A DNA stretch of 64,000 nt from Methylocystis rosea SV97. Its GTDB lineage: Bacteria > Pseudomonadota > Alphaproteobacteria > Rhizobiales > Beijerinckiaceae. The position numbers and the translations under genes were made by a program. Numbering within the stretch: the first letter of the stretch is position 1; each line of letters begins with the position of its first letter. Location of the stretch: positions 2,179,923-2,243,922 of the forward strand of contig NZ_KB889963.1 of assembly GCF_000372845.1 (NCBI RefSeq). The letters are read 5' to 3'. Below are positions 44,541 to 56,564 of the stretch, piece by piece. The notes beneath the pieces were generated by a model that made no database searches, had not been told where the DNA came from, and saw only the letters and a program-made list of their open reading frames with translations.

Positions 44541-44631
44541 CGCTGTCTCCTGGCCGTCCCGTTCTAAGAGGGTCAGGTCTTCAACCTCTTATGAGGACTG
44601 GAGTTCCGCGCGGGCATGCCCCTTCCGCAGC

Positions 44632-45636
44632 TCAGGGTTTCGGCAGGCTCAGCACGCCGGCGTCGCCGTTCTCCGCGCCGAAGGCGAGACGCGCCCCCTT
44701 CTCGTCCCAGGCGAGCGCGCTGATCCGTGCGCGATCGTCCTCCTGCGCGGGACGGCGCACCAGAATCTCAGATCCATCGGTAAGGCGCGCCAGCATGACA
44801 AGGCCGTCGTCATAGCCCATCGCTATGACCAGAGCGGCGGGATGGAACGCGACGCGCGTCACGATCGCCGAATGCACGCCGCATTCGCGCGGCGCCTGGC
44901 CCATCGGTCCATCCTTGCCCGAAAACGGCCAGACGATGCAGGCGTCGGCGCCTGAGGTGGCCAGCCATTTCCCGTCATGCGACCAGGAGAAGCTGCGCGT
45001 TTTGCCCGGATATCCGGCCATCCGCATGTGCTTGCCGTCGGCGAGGCGCCAGCCGTGCAGCATATTCTCCTGCATCGAGGTGACGAGAAAGCGCCCGTCG
45101 GGAGAGATCGTGGCGTCAAGATGCGAGCCCGCCCAGTCGAGCGCTTCCGGCTTGCCGGCGTTCGGAAACCAGAGGGTCGCGCCGCCGTAATGCGCGATCG
45201 CCAGCCGGTAGCCTTTGGGGAAGAAGGCGAGCCCGCGCGATGTCGACGGCAGATCCAGCGTCTTCACGTCGCCCTTGGCCGAGCGTGCTCGCGCCACCTT
45301 TCCTGCTGTCCACGCCACCGCGCCGCCACGCGCGGCGACGGCGTCGATCCATTTGCCCTTTTCGTCGCCGATGACTTCGACGCCGCCCTTCGCGTCGGTC
45401 GCCACAACGCGCCCGTCGTCTCCGCCGGTGACGAGTCGGTCGCCGTCCTGCGCGACGACGAGGATGGCCGCGTCTTGATGGGCCGGAATGCGGCGTCCCT
45501 CCGCGCCATCGCCGAAATGCAGCGTCCCGTCGGCGAGCGCGAAGACCGGCGCGCCGCCGAGGAACGCCGCGGCCGCGACAGGCTCACGAAGCCCAAGGGT
45601 TTCGACTTTGTCGGCGAGCGTGGAAGACAGCGTCAC
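44632..45636 (-). CDS. WD40-repeat protein
   Basis: 334 residues from GTG 45636, which overlaps the upstream stop by four bases (GTGA). Seven blades can be counted by the recurring G-D/H...W pattern (AILVVAQDGDRLVTGGDDGR, HLDATISPDGRFLVTSMQEN, RSFSWSHDGKWLATSGADAC, RISALAWDEKGARLAFGAEN). A cytoplasmic beta-propeller scaffold; partner unknown. In Hyphomicrobiales this gene is found as a single-copy housekeeping-like protein. Confidence 0.85.
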   Translation of the reverse strand: MTLSSTLADKVETLGLREPVAAAAFLGGAPVFALADGTLHFGDGAEGRRIPAHQDAAILVVAQDGDRLVTGGDDGRVVATDAKGGVEVIGDEKGKWIDAVAARGGAVAWTAGKVARARSAKGDVKTLDLPSTSRGLAFFPKGYRLAIAHYGGATLWFPNAGKPEALDWAGSHLDATISPDGRFLVTSMQENMLHGWRLADGKHMRMAGYPGKTRSFSWSHDGKWLATSGADACIVWPFSGKDGPMGQAPRECGVHSAIVTRVAFHPAALVIAMGYDDGLVMLARLTDGSEILVRRPAQEDDRARISALAWDEKGARLAFGAENGDAGVLSLPKP

Positions 45637-46868
45637 GGCGATGCATGGTCCTCGGCAGGCGCGCTCCAGCCGATCGGCAGGCGCGGGCGACGTTTCCGGA
45701 ATTGCCCGCGCATCACGAGCGCGAAGGCGATGGCGTCCAGTCCCGCGAGGGTCAGCCACCACAGCTGCTCGGCCGCGGGACCGAACAGGCAAATGGCGAA
45801 TCCCGCGCCGAGGCCGCCCAGAAGAAAGGGCGCGAGCGCCGGACGCGACTGGCCGACGAACAGGCTGGTGCGGGCGGCGACGAGCGCCGCCGCGGCCGCG
45901 CCGAGCACGCCGAGATCGAACCAGATCTTGAAGATCAGACTGCGCGGCGTCGCCGGCGTCAGATAGCCGCCGAGCACGCCCCAGGTGGCCGCGCCAAAGC
46001 CGTGTCCGATCAATGTCCGCCAGCCGTCCGCCTCGATCATCTGACCCCAGAAGGCGAGATGTCTAAAGAAGCCGGGCGGACGTTCGGGCCAGATCAGATG
46101 GGCCGCATAGGCAGTCAGCGGCGCGAGCAGCACGATCGCCGTCATGAGCGCCGCAAGGAAAATGGCCATCAGCCGGGCGCGGCCGAAGGCAGCGGCGAAA
46201 ACAGCCGCGCCGACGGCCAGCGCCGGGACGCCGTTCGGGGCGCCGGAAAGATAGCAGGCGATCACCGTCGCCACCGCGAGGGCGGCCGCCGAATACCACC
46301 GGCCGCGGACGGCGAGCGCGCCCATCGCCGGCCAGACGAGCAGGGCCAGTCCGAGGCCGGCGCGGCCAAGCGGTCCGACATCGAGAATGTCATCGAGCGT
46401 GTACTGCGGCTTCAACAGCAAAGTGACGGCGGCAAGCGCAATCGTCGCCGCGGCGACGCCGATCGGCAACAGGTTGAGATTAGAGGTTTTGGTGCGCAGC
46501 GGCAGAAATCCGGTGGCGAGCGCCACCAGGGCGAGCGTCGCCGTGATTTTTGCGAAGCGTTCCGCTGGTCCCTCGAACGGGGTCCAAAGCAGCGAGAGCG
46601 CCGTCCAGGCGGCGAGCAACAGAGCGGCGAGAAAGGGCGGCGAGAGCAAGATCGAGCGCATCGAGCGCCCCGACCCTTCCTCCGGCGTCAGCGTCGCGGC
46701 GGCGAGCAGCAACGCCGCGCCGATCGGCAGCAGCACATAAACCGTCTGACGCGCCAGAATGGGCGCGATGAGCGAGATCACGAACAGCAAAAACACGCCG
46801 ATCCGCAGCAGAAGGCGGGAAGCCTCCTCTGCGGGTTCGTCGGTATTGCGGCGCGAAAGGACTGACAT
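45633..46868 (-). CDS. O-antigen-ligase-like membrane protein
   Basis: 411 residues, 10-12 helices. Its general plan (helix-rich N-terminus, a larger loop with FFRHLAFWGQMIEADGWRTL and the G-H-G-F-G motif at LIGHGFGAATWG, then further helices) matches the Wzy_C/O-antigen ligase superfamily. It may ligate or polymerise a surface glycan. No other glycan genes lie near. Translationally coupled to the WD40 gene downstream. Confidence 0.7.
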   Translation of the reverse strand: MSVLSRRNTDEPAEEASRLLLRIGVFLLFVISLIAPILARQTVYVLLPIGAALLLAAATLTPEEGSGRSMRSILLSPPFLAALLLAAWTALSLLWTPFEGPAERFAKITATLALVALATGFLPLRTKTSNLNLLPIGVAAATIALAAVTLLLKPQYTLDDILDVGPLGRAGLGLALLVWPAMGALAVRGRWYSAAALAVATVIACYLSGAPNGVPALAVGAAVFAAAFGRARLMAIFLAALMTAIVLLAPLTAYAAHLIWPERPPGFFRHLAFWGQMIEADGWRTLIGHGFGAATWGVLGGYLTPATPRSLIFKIWFDLGVLGAAAAALVAARTSLFVGQSRPALAPFLLGGLGAGFAICLFGPAAEQLWWLTLAGLDAIAFALVMRGQFRKRRPRLPIGWSAPAEDHASP

Positions 46869-46998
46869 GGCGGAGGTGCGGTTGAGTAGGGGATCTTCGA
46901 TAGAGATTAGAACGAAATCGCCGGCGAGTAGCCTGCCGCAACGCAGTAAACCTGGGAAAGACCCCGATTTTTAGGCGACTGTGGCGCTTTTGCCTGTT

Positions 46999-48180
46999 TC
47001 AGGCCGTTTGGCGCCACTCTTGGCTGACAGCCGCGTCGGGTTCGGCCGCCAGCCGATCGGGGCGCAGCTCCGCCGCTCGCGTCGGCGCCAGTCTGCCGAG
47101 CGCCCAAACGGCGGCGCCGCGCACAATGGCGGCGGCGTCTGCGATGAGCCGCTCGGCTTCGGCGGCAAGTTCCGGCCGGGCTGAATTGCCGATCGCGATC
47201 AGAACATTGCGCAAGAAGCGGTCGCGTCCGATGCGCTTGATGGGCGAACCCGCAAAAAGCGCTCGGAACGCCGAATCGTCGAGGCGCGCCAATTCCGCAA
47301 GCGGCGGGGCGTCGAATTCGGGGCGCGCGGCGAGCTTCGCCTCGCGTCCGGCGCTCGCATATTTGTTCCACGGGCAGACCGCGAGACAGTCGTCACAGCC
47401 ATAGATGCGATTGCCGATCTTGGCGCGCAACTCGAGGGGAATAGGGCCTTTGTGCTCGATCGTCAGATAGGAAATGCAGCGCCGCGCATCGAGCCGGTAA
47501 GGCGCTGGGAAGGCCGCCGTCGGACAGGCGTCGAGACATTTGGTGCATGAGCCGCAATGATCGTGCTCGGGCGGGTCCGGTTCGAGGCGAAGAGTCGTGA
47601 AAATCGCGCCGAGAAAGAGCCACGATCCGAATTCGCGTGACACGAGATTCGTGTGTTTGCCTTGCCAGCCGACGCCGGCTGTCTGCGCGAGCGGCTTCTC
47701 CATGACGGGCGCGGTGTCGACGAACACCTTGGCGTCGCCCGCGACGGCCCGCTTGAGCATGAATCCGGCGAGCTGTTTCAGCCGGCCCTTGATGACGTCG
47801 TGATAGTCGCGGTTGCGCGCATAGACGGAGATCGTCGCGCAGTCCGGTTTCGTTAGCGAAGCGAGCGGATCTCCATCCGGTCCGTAGTTCAGGCCGAGCA
47901 TGACGAGACTTGCCGCCTCGGGCCAGAGCGCGCGCGGCGCGGCCCGCCGCTCGGCCGTCTCGCGCATCCAATCCATGTCGCCGTGCGCGCCGTCCCGCAG
48001 CCATTCGTGCAGCCGCTCGCCCTGCTCTGGCGCAACATCGGCCCGCGCGAAGCGGCAGACGTCGAAGCCAAGCTCGAGTGCGCGGGCGCGGATTTCCTCC
48101 TCCAGCGCCGGAACCGCAGGCGATCGAACATCATAAACTGTCGGCGAACCCATCAATGCATTCGGAACAGGCGCCTGCAT
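46999..48180 (-). CDS. queG: Epoxyqueuosine reductase
   Basis: 393 residues. The cobalamin- and iron-sulphur-dependent last step of queuosine synthesis in tRNA. N-terminal domain [54 protein letters not shown]; two 4Fe-4S clusters in [13 protein letters not shown] and [11 protein letters not shown]. The C-terminal HEAT-like part ([10 protein letters not shown]...[12 protein letters not shown]) is present. ATG 48153 is an alternative start. One base separates its start from the histidine kinase stop. Confidence 0.93.
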   Translation of the reverse strand: MQAPVPNALMGSPTVYDVRSPAVPALEEEIRARALELGFDVCRFARADVAPEQGERLHEWLRDGAHGDMDWMRETAERRAAPRALWPEAASLVMLGLNYGPDGDPLASLTKPDCATISVYARNRDYHDVIKGRLKQLAGFMLKRAVAGDAKVFVDTAPVMEKPLAQTAGVGWQGKHTNLVSREFGSWLFLGAIFTTLRLEPDPPEHDHCGSCTKCLDACPTAAFPAPYRLDARRCISYLTIEHKGPIPLELRAKIGNRIYGCDDCLAVCPWNKYASAGREAKLAARPEFDAPPLAELARLDDSAFRALFAGSPIKRIGRDRFLRNVLIAIGNSARPELAAEAERLIADAAAIVRGAAVWALGRLAPTRAAELRPDRLAAEPDAAVSQEWRQTA

Positions 48181-48181
48181 G

Positions 48182-49387
48182 TCAGCAGGGCGCTTGCAGG
48201 GGGATCGAGACGATGAACTCGGCGCCAGGATCGTGCTTTTTCATTTCGATCGTCGCACTGAGTTGACGCGTAAATGACGCAATGATCCGCATGCCGAGCC
48301 CTTTGCGATTGCGAGGGTCGATGTCATCGGGCATTCCAGCGCCTTCGTCGCGCACGGAAACAGTGAATTTCTCAGCGCCCTGGCGCGCGACCTTCACCGA
48401 AATAATTCCCGACTGGCTTTCGTAAGCATATTTCGCCGCATTGGCGATGAGTTCGTTCACGATCAGCGCGGTCGAAACCGCCCGATCGGTTGCGATGACG
48501 ATGCCGTCTTCGACTTCTGTGCGCACGTCGCATTGCGCGACGCTTTCATCCAAATCGTGACACAGCGCCTCAATGTATTTGCCAACGTCCATGCAATCGA
48601 CGTCCGAGCCGCGAGACAGCTGGTCATGCGCCTTCGCGATCGCTTCCACCCGGTGAGAGGCTTCGTTGAGAAGTTCCGACACCTGCTCGTCGCCCGCGTC
48701 GTTGGCTTGCAGGCGGAGCATGCTGCCGACGATGGAAAGGCTGTTCTTCACGCGATGATTCATTTCTTTGAGCAGCGCTTCGTTGCGCGCGAGCGCCGCT
48801 CTTAGCTTGCGCTCTTCTCGCTCGCGTTCGATCGCCATGCCAAGAAGATTCGCCGCGCCCTGCAGAAAAGCGATGTCCTGCTCCCTGAAATCGGCCGGCG
48901 AGCGGCTGTCGACTTCCAGCACGCCGTATGGCTTTCCGTCACCCTGCAGGATCACATTCATCGCGCGCCGAACGCCATGCTGACGCAGCAATTCGGGCGT
49001 TCTAAATCGCGTCTCCTTTTCGAGGTGATTAGAGATGACAGGTTGGCCGCTGCGTAATGCATATCCAGCAGGCGAGTCGAGATCCGCGCCGACTTTCGCG
49101 ACGCCCACCACGCCGCGACTCCAGCCGACGCCGGCGCGCACCAAAAACTGGTTCTCAGACGGAAGTAGCTCCAGCACTTTGCAGAAGTCCGCGTCCAGTC
49201 CTTGCGCCGTCAATCGCACGGTGTCGGTCAGCAGCTGATCGAACGAAGCGCCCTGGAGGGCGGTGACGCCGAGCTCCGCCAATATCTCCTGCTGCCGAAT
49301 GCGCTGCCGCAGTCCGTTCGACGGATCGCCGGCGTCGGCGGGCTTCGACTCAACCTTTTCGCTCTCGCGCTCGTTGGGTGCGCTCAT
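48182..49387 (-). CDS. Cytoplasmic GAF-domain histidine kinase (HisKA_2/HWE type)
   Basis: 401 residues, no membrane helix. A GAF domain (about 35-190) is followed by the dimerisation helix [14 protein letters not shown] with the phospho-acceptor H211, and an ATPase domain with [12 protein letters not shown] (N box) and [11 protein letters not shown] (G1). HisKA_2 kinases of alphaproteobacteria commonly act in the general stress response or light/redox sensing. No response regulator lies nearby, so it is an orphan here. Confidence 0.9.
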   Translation of the reverse strand: MSAPNERESEKVESKPADAGDPSNGLRQRIRQQEILAELGVTALQGASFDQLLTDTVRLTAQGLDADFCKVLELLPSENQFLVRAGVGWSRGVVGVAKVGADLDSPAGYALRSGQPVISNHLEKETRFRTPELLRQHGVRRAMNVILQGDGKPYGVLEVDSRSPADFREQDIAFLQGAANLLGMAIEREREERKLRAALARNEALLKEMNHRVKNSLSIVGSMLRLQANDAGDEQVSELLNEASHRVEAIAKAHDQLSRGSDVDCMDVGKYIEALCHDLDESVAQCDVRTEVEDGIVIATDRAVSTALIVNELIANAAKYAYESQSGIISVKVARQGAEKFTVSVRDEGAGMPDDIDPRNRKGLGMRIIASFTRQLSATIEMKKHDPGAEFIVSIPLQAPC

Positions 49388-49502
49388 ACAATGGTCCCGT
49401 ATTGCGGGCTACTTGCCTCACTCCACCCGATGGTTGTCAAGCGCGGCCGCAGCGCGGCTCGCGACAGCGCCGCCTGAGCCTTCAGACGCCGCTCAGCGAC
49501 GC

Positions 49503-50186
49503 TTAGAAATCCAGTTCCGCATAGTAGCGGCCCGGCGTCAGTCCTGGAGCCCGATAGGACAGCAGCGGACGAAACGCGGGGCGCGACTTGATGCGTTGAT
49601 ACCAGTGTTTCGCCGCCTCAACTTCGTCCCACGGCGCATCGCCAAGATAATCGGCGCAGGAGATATGCGCGGCCGCTGCGAAGTCAGCATAAGTCAAACG
49701 ATCGCCCGCGAGCCAGTTGCGCGCATTGGTGAGATAACCAATGTAGTGCATATGGTGGCGAATGTTGGCCCGCGCCACACGCACCACGTCCATATCGGGC
49801 GCTCCGCCCGGAGGCGCAAAGCGCTTGTAAACCTTCTCCGTGATCAGCCAGTTGGTGACCTCGTCGAAAAACTTGACGTTGAACCAGTCGACCAATCGAC
49901 GCGTTTCGATGCGCGCCGCCATTTCCTGCGGCAGGAGTCGTTGCGCGCCACGTTCGGCGCCATAGGTCTCGTCGATATATTCGGCGATGAGATTGGCGCC
50001 GGGCGCGACAAGGCCGTTATCGTCAACGAAGACTGGCGTGCGGCCGGCGGCGTCAAGCGCGAGAAATTCAGGGCGGCGATCGCTCACGCGCTCCTCGATG
50101 AGCGTAGCGTCTATTCCGTATTCGGACAGGACGAGCCGGACAAATCGCGAATGGGGGCAGAGCGGGTGATGATAAAGCGTGGGCAT
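49503..50186 (-). CDS. Glutathione S-transferase family protein
   Basis: 227 residues. N-terminal thioredoxin-like domain (LYHHPLCPHSRFVRLVLSEY; GRTPVFVDDNGLVAPGANLI with the cis-Pro and GSH-binding region) and an all-helical C-terminal domain (WLAGDRLTYADFAAAAHIS). The usual N-terminal catalytic Ser/Tyr/Cys could be in PLCPHS. Substrate unknown. Separated from the divergent SIMPL gene. Confidence 0.88.
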   Translation of the reverse strand: MPTLYHHPLCPHSRFVRLVLSEYGIDATLIEERVSDRRPEFLALDAAGRTPVFVDDNGLVAPGANLIAEYIDETYGAERGAQRLLPQEMAARIETRRLVDWFNVKFFDEVTNWLITEKVYKRFAPPGGAPDMDVVRVARANIRHHMHYIGYLTNARNWLAGDRLTYADFAAAAHISCADYLGDAPWDEVEAAKHWYQRIKSRPAFRPLLSYRAPGLTPGRYYAELDF

Positions 50187-50316
50187 GAGGCCTTTTCGAG
50201 CGGACGCGAAGCGACGAGCTACGCCGCTTCTGTATGCTGGTTCGGGTTAGCGCCGCTAGCCGGCGGTTTTACGGCTTTGATGAGCTTTTAGCGCGCAGCT
50301 TTTGCTAGGATATGCC

Positions 50317-51039
50317 ATGATTCGTTTGCTCTTCGCACTTTCGCTCGGCCTGATGTTGTTCACGGCCGCGGGGAACGCCGACACGCTGAAGGACGGCGTT
50401 CCAAATCTCTCAGTCATTGGCGAGGCTTACGAGGACGTCGCGCCCGACCTGGCGATCCTGCGGTTCGGCGTCGTCACCGAACGGCCGCTGGCCGCCGACG
50501 CCGCGGCGGAAAATGCGCGCGCGGTCGAAGCTGTTCTCGCCGAGCTCAAAAAATCAGGCGTTCCCGACGCTGAAGTGCAGACGCAGGGCGTAACGCTCAC
50601 GCCCGTCACTGTCGAAGAGCGAGACCCAAAGACAGGCAAACCCAAGACATCGCAAAAGTTTTTCCGCGCGCGTAACGATTTGCGCGTGCGGGTGACTCGA
50701 ATCGAACAGGCCGGCGAAATCGCGGGCGGTCTGATCGACAAGGGCGTTAACAGCTTCGAAGGCATTGACTTCGAAATCGCGCAACCCAGGCAACGGCTTG
50801 ACGCATTGCGGCGCGAAGCGGTTAAGGACGCCGAGCGGCAGGCGAAAATCTATGCGGAGGCGGCCGGGCTGCGGCTGTCCCGCGTGATCGAAATTCGTCC
50901 GCTCGAGGAGATCGACGTGCGCCCGCGCGCCTATGCGGCGAAGGCGGCCGGGACTCCCGGAGCCGCCGAGATTCCTTTGCGTCCAGGCCTGGAGCGTCTC
51001 TCTGCGCGCGTGAATATCGTCTGGGGACTCTCGCGCTAG
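50317..51039 (+). CDS. SIMPL (DUF541) domain periplasmic protein
   Basis: 240 residues. ATG 50317 with AGGA upstream; signal peptide MIRLLFALSLGLMLFTAAGN. The SIMPL domain follows: LSVIGEAYEDVAPDLAILRFGV, AVLAELKKSGVPDAEVQTQGVTL and KTSQKFFRARNDLRVRVTRIEQ. These proteins are periplasmic or outer-membrane-associated with roles in oxidative or membrane stress. Confidence 0.88.
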   Translation: MIRLLFALSLGLMLFTAAGNADTLKDGVPNLSVIGEAYEDVAPDLAILRFGVVTERPLAADAAAENARAVEAVLAELKKSGVPDAEVQTQGVTLTPVTVEERDPKTGKPKTSQKFFRARNDLRVRVTRIEQAGEIAGGLIDKGVNSFEGIDFEIAQPRQRLDALRREAVKDAERQAKIYAEAAGLRLSRVIEIRPLEEIDVRPRAYAAKAAGTPGAAEIPLRPGLERLSARVNIVWGLSR

Positions 51040-51173
51040 TTCGCTCTGCCTGCTGAAGCGGCGAAAGCGGGCGCTGCTGCTCGTAATTTGCTCGCCTGAA
51101 GCCGTATCGCGCTGCACAATTTCACGCTAAGCTCGCGTTCGCGACTGGTGGGCCGCAATGTGAGGGGTCGCTG

Positions 51174-51584
51174 ATGGCTCATGTCATCTTTTACGAAAAG
51201 CCGGGCTGCGCCGGCAATGCGCGGCAAAAGGCGTTGCTCGTCGCCTCTGGACATGAGGTTGAGGTTCGGGACCTTCTGACCGAATCCTGGAGCCCCTCGA
51301 GCCTGCGTCCCTATTTCGGCTCCAAGCCGTTGCCGGAATGGTTCAACGCCGCCTCGCCGCGCATCAAATCCGGCGAAATCGACCTCGAGAAAGTCACGCC
51401 GCAGGAAGCATTGGTGATGATGATGCTCGATCCGGTGCTCATCCGTCGCCCGCTGATGCGCATCGGCGACCATTGCGAGGCTGGTTTCGACTCGGCGGCA
51501 GTCGACCAGTGGATCGGACTTAAGCCGACCGACGAAACTGTCAGCGATGTATGCGTGCGCTCCATCGCAAACGACACTTTCTAG
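51174..51584 (+). CDS. NifO-like nitrogenase-associated ArsC-family protein
   Basis: 136 residues. HVIFYEKPGCAGNARQKALL has the ArsC/Spx thioredoxin fold with a single cysteine at residue 11; RIKSGEIDLEKVTPQEALVM and MMLDPVLIRRPLMRIGD match the nitrogenase-associated subgroup (NifO type) better than arsenate reductases. The ATG follows a GAGGGGT motif. In diazotrophs these usually sit near nif genes; no nif gene is in the window. Confidence 0.78.
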   Translation: MAHVIFYEKPGCAGNARQKALLVASGHEVEVRDLLTESWSPSSLRPYFGSKPLPEWFNAASPRIKSGEIDLEKVTPQEALVMMMLDPVLIRRPLMRIGDHCEAGFDSAAVDQWIGLKPTDETVSDVCVRSIANDTF

Positions 51585-51740
51585 CCTCCTAGGCAGCGCT
51601 GCTCCGCCATAAACGTGGCGCTGCCAACCCCCTCCCGACGAACCATAATATGCTAGTGGCTCGGTTCGGCCGTGCGCAGCCCATATCAATTGGCGCGGCT
51701 GCCGTGACCGTGGGGGAAGACGGGGAGGAGGAGCCTAAGC

Positions 51741-55382
<3,642 letters not shown>

Positions 55383-55439
55383 GCAGGCGCGGGCCAGAGA
55401 CACATGCCACTATTGTGACATCGCGGAATCACGATCGCC

Positions 55440-55487
55440 TGGTGGGCCGGGCAGGACTCGAACCTGCAACCAGACCGTTATGAGCGG
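55440..55487 (-). other. 3' half of a tRNA gene (CAU anticodon), probable attachment site
   Basis: On the minus strand: CGCTCATAACGGTC (anticodon stem-loop 3' side with CAT), variable region, T arm GCAGG-TTCGAGT-CCTGC, acceptor CCGGCCC, discriminator A and encoded CCA at 55440-55442. Nothing tRNA-like precedes the anticodon loop, so no D arm or 5' acceptor exists. It matches the 3' part of an alphaproteobacterial tRNA-Ile2 or tRNA-Met. Breaks at the anticodon loop are typical of tyrosine-recombinase integration. Confidence 0.8.
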
Positions 55488-56258
55488 CGGCGCGGCGGTA
55501 AAATACATTGGAAACCGTTGATTCATATAGCTTGGCGGTTAGTCGCGTTCTCGTTCAGTTCATGTTTATCGGTGGCCAAACGGTGGACCGTGCGAATTGC
55601 ACGCTCTGCTGTCAAGCAGGTCTGGACACATGAACGCGCGTAATGAGAGAAATTCAGAAGCGGCGTCATCGCTGGCACTGGCTTCACTCCGTGAGCTTGA
55701 TGCCTAGAAGCCGCGCGAAGGGTTCCACTACTCCTATTGCAATTTCGACGGATCGATGATCACAGCAACGTCCGCTGGCTTTGCGAACCCGCTCGATCAT
55801 ATCGGCGGAGCCGCCAGGACTGTCGCCCCAAGCAGCTGATCGCCCGTCTGCTGGTCGGGGTTGGCAACCTTGCGCCGTCGAGCACCTCGATGGGCGTAGC
55901 GCTCACAGCGCCGTCGTGCGCTCCTCAGATAGTTTTTGCGTTGTTGGCGGCGCGGCGGATCGCCATTATCAATGCTGGGCACGGAGCCGCGAAAAGATTG
56001 AGTGGAAGCGTTGTATCCGTCACCGACATCCTGTCATCGCATCGAGAACGATTGTTCGTCGACCGACTTTGATCAAAGGTCGAGTGTCGTGCGCATGAAC
56101 AACGCGGATCATTCCGTGGAACGAATGTCCAGCAAAAGCGTTGACTTAGCATAGGCGCGGCGCCTACCGGTGCCGCAAGAGTTGCCATAAAGACGCATTT
56201 GAGAGCTTCCGCGCATCGAGATGGGAGCGCTACATGTTCATTTTAGTAGGAGGCGGCC
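55488..56258. other. Gene-poor stretch next to the attachment site
   Basis: About 770 bp. Open frames on both strands lack ribosome-binding sites and recognisable sequence; I could not identify integrase or transposase remnants. The 3' part (56205-56258) carries the promoter and AGGAGG of the next gene. Confidence 0.5.
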
Positions 56259-56564
56259 ATGGAGTCGGCGCGATACCGAGTTTTGTTGCGCGTAAAGGAT
56301 GCATCCGAACTGGCGACGATTGAAGCCGACACTGGATGCATGCCCCGGCGCCGGCTTGAGGACGGCACGCTGGAAATTGTCGCGGAAATCGACGCCGACG
56401 CAATCAAGAAGCTGAAACGCAAGCGCACCGTGCAGATGGAAGTTCTGGCAAATGCGACCGAAGAGGGGAAGCGTTCGGCCGGCGAGGTGTCGCGGGGCAA
56501 TCGTTACGCGGATGGAAAGCTGCCCAAGCCACTCGGTCTGAGAGAGGTGCGCCGTGTGGACTAA
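56259..56564 (+). CDS. Small protein resembling a detached carboxypeptidase propeptide
   Basis: 101 residues with an ideal AGGAGG before the ATG. An alpha-beta pattern (RYRVLLRVKDASELATIEAD, GTLEIVAEIDADAIKKLKRK) followed by ANATEEGKRSAGEVSRGNRY resembles the N-terminal pro-region of bacterial M14 zinc carboxypeptidases (inference from pattern). Its last 11 bases overlap the M14-VWA gene, so the two are co-translated. It could be an in-trans inhibitor or folding factor. Confidence 0.7.
   Translation: MESARYRVLLRVKDASELATIEADTGCMPRRRLEDGTLEIVAEIDADAIKKLKRKRTVQMEVLANATEEGKRSAGEVSRGNRYADGKLPKPLGLREVRRVD

Noticed and set aside
44267-44631. TPP riboswitch upstream of thiD
   Set aside because: The region is occupied by a coupled, frameshifted coding gene and lacks THI-box-like sequence.
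45645-46865. Plus-strand frame of 406 codons, Arg/Glu/Gly-rich
   Set aside because: Antisense to the O-antigen-ligase-like membrane gene; composition is the complement of hydrophobic codons.
55440-55520. Complete tRNA gene
   Set aside because: Only the anticodon-loop-to-CCA half can be folded; the DNA beyond it forms no D arm or 5' acceptor strand.
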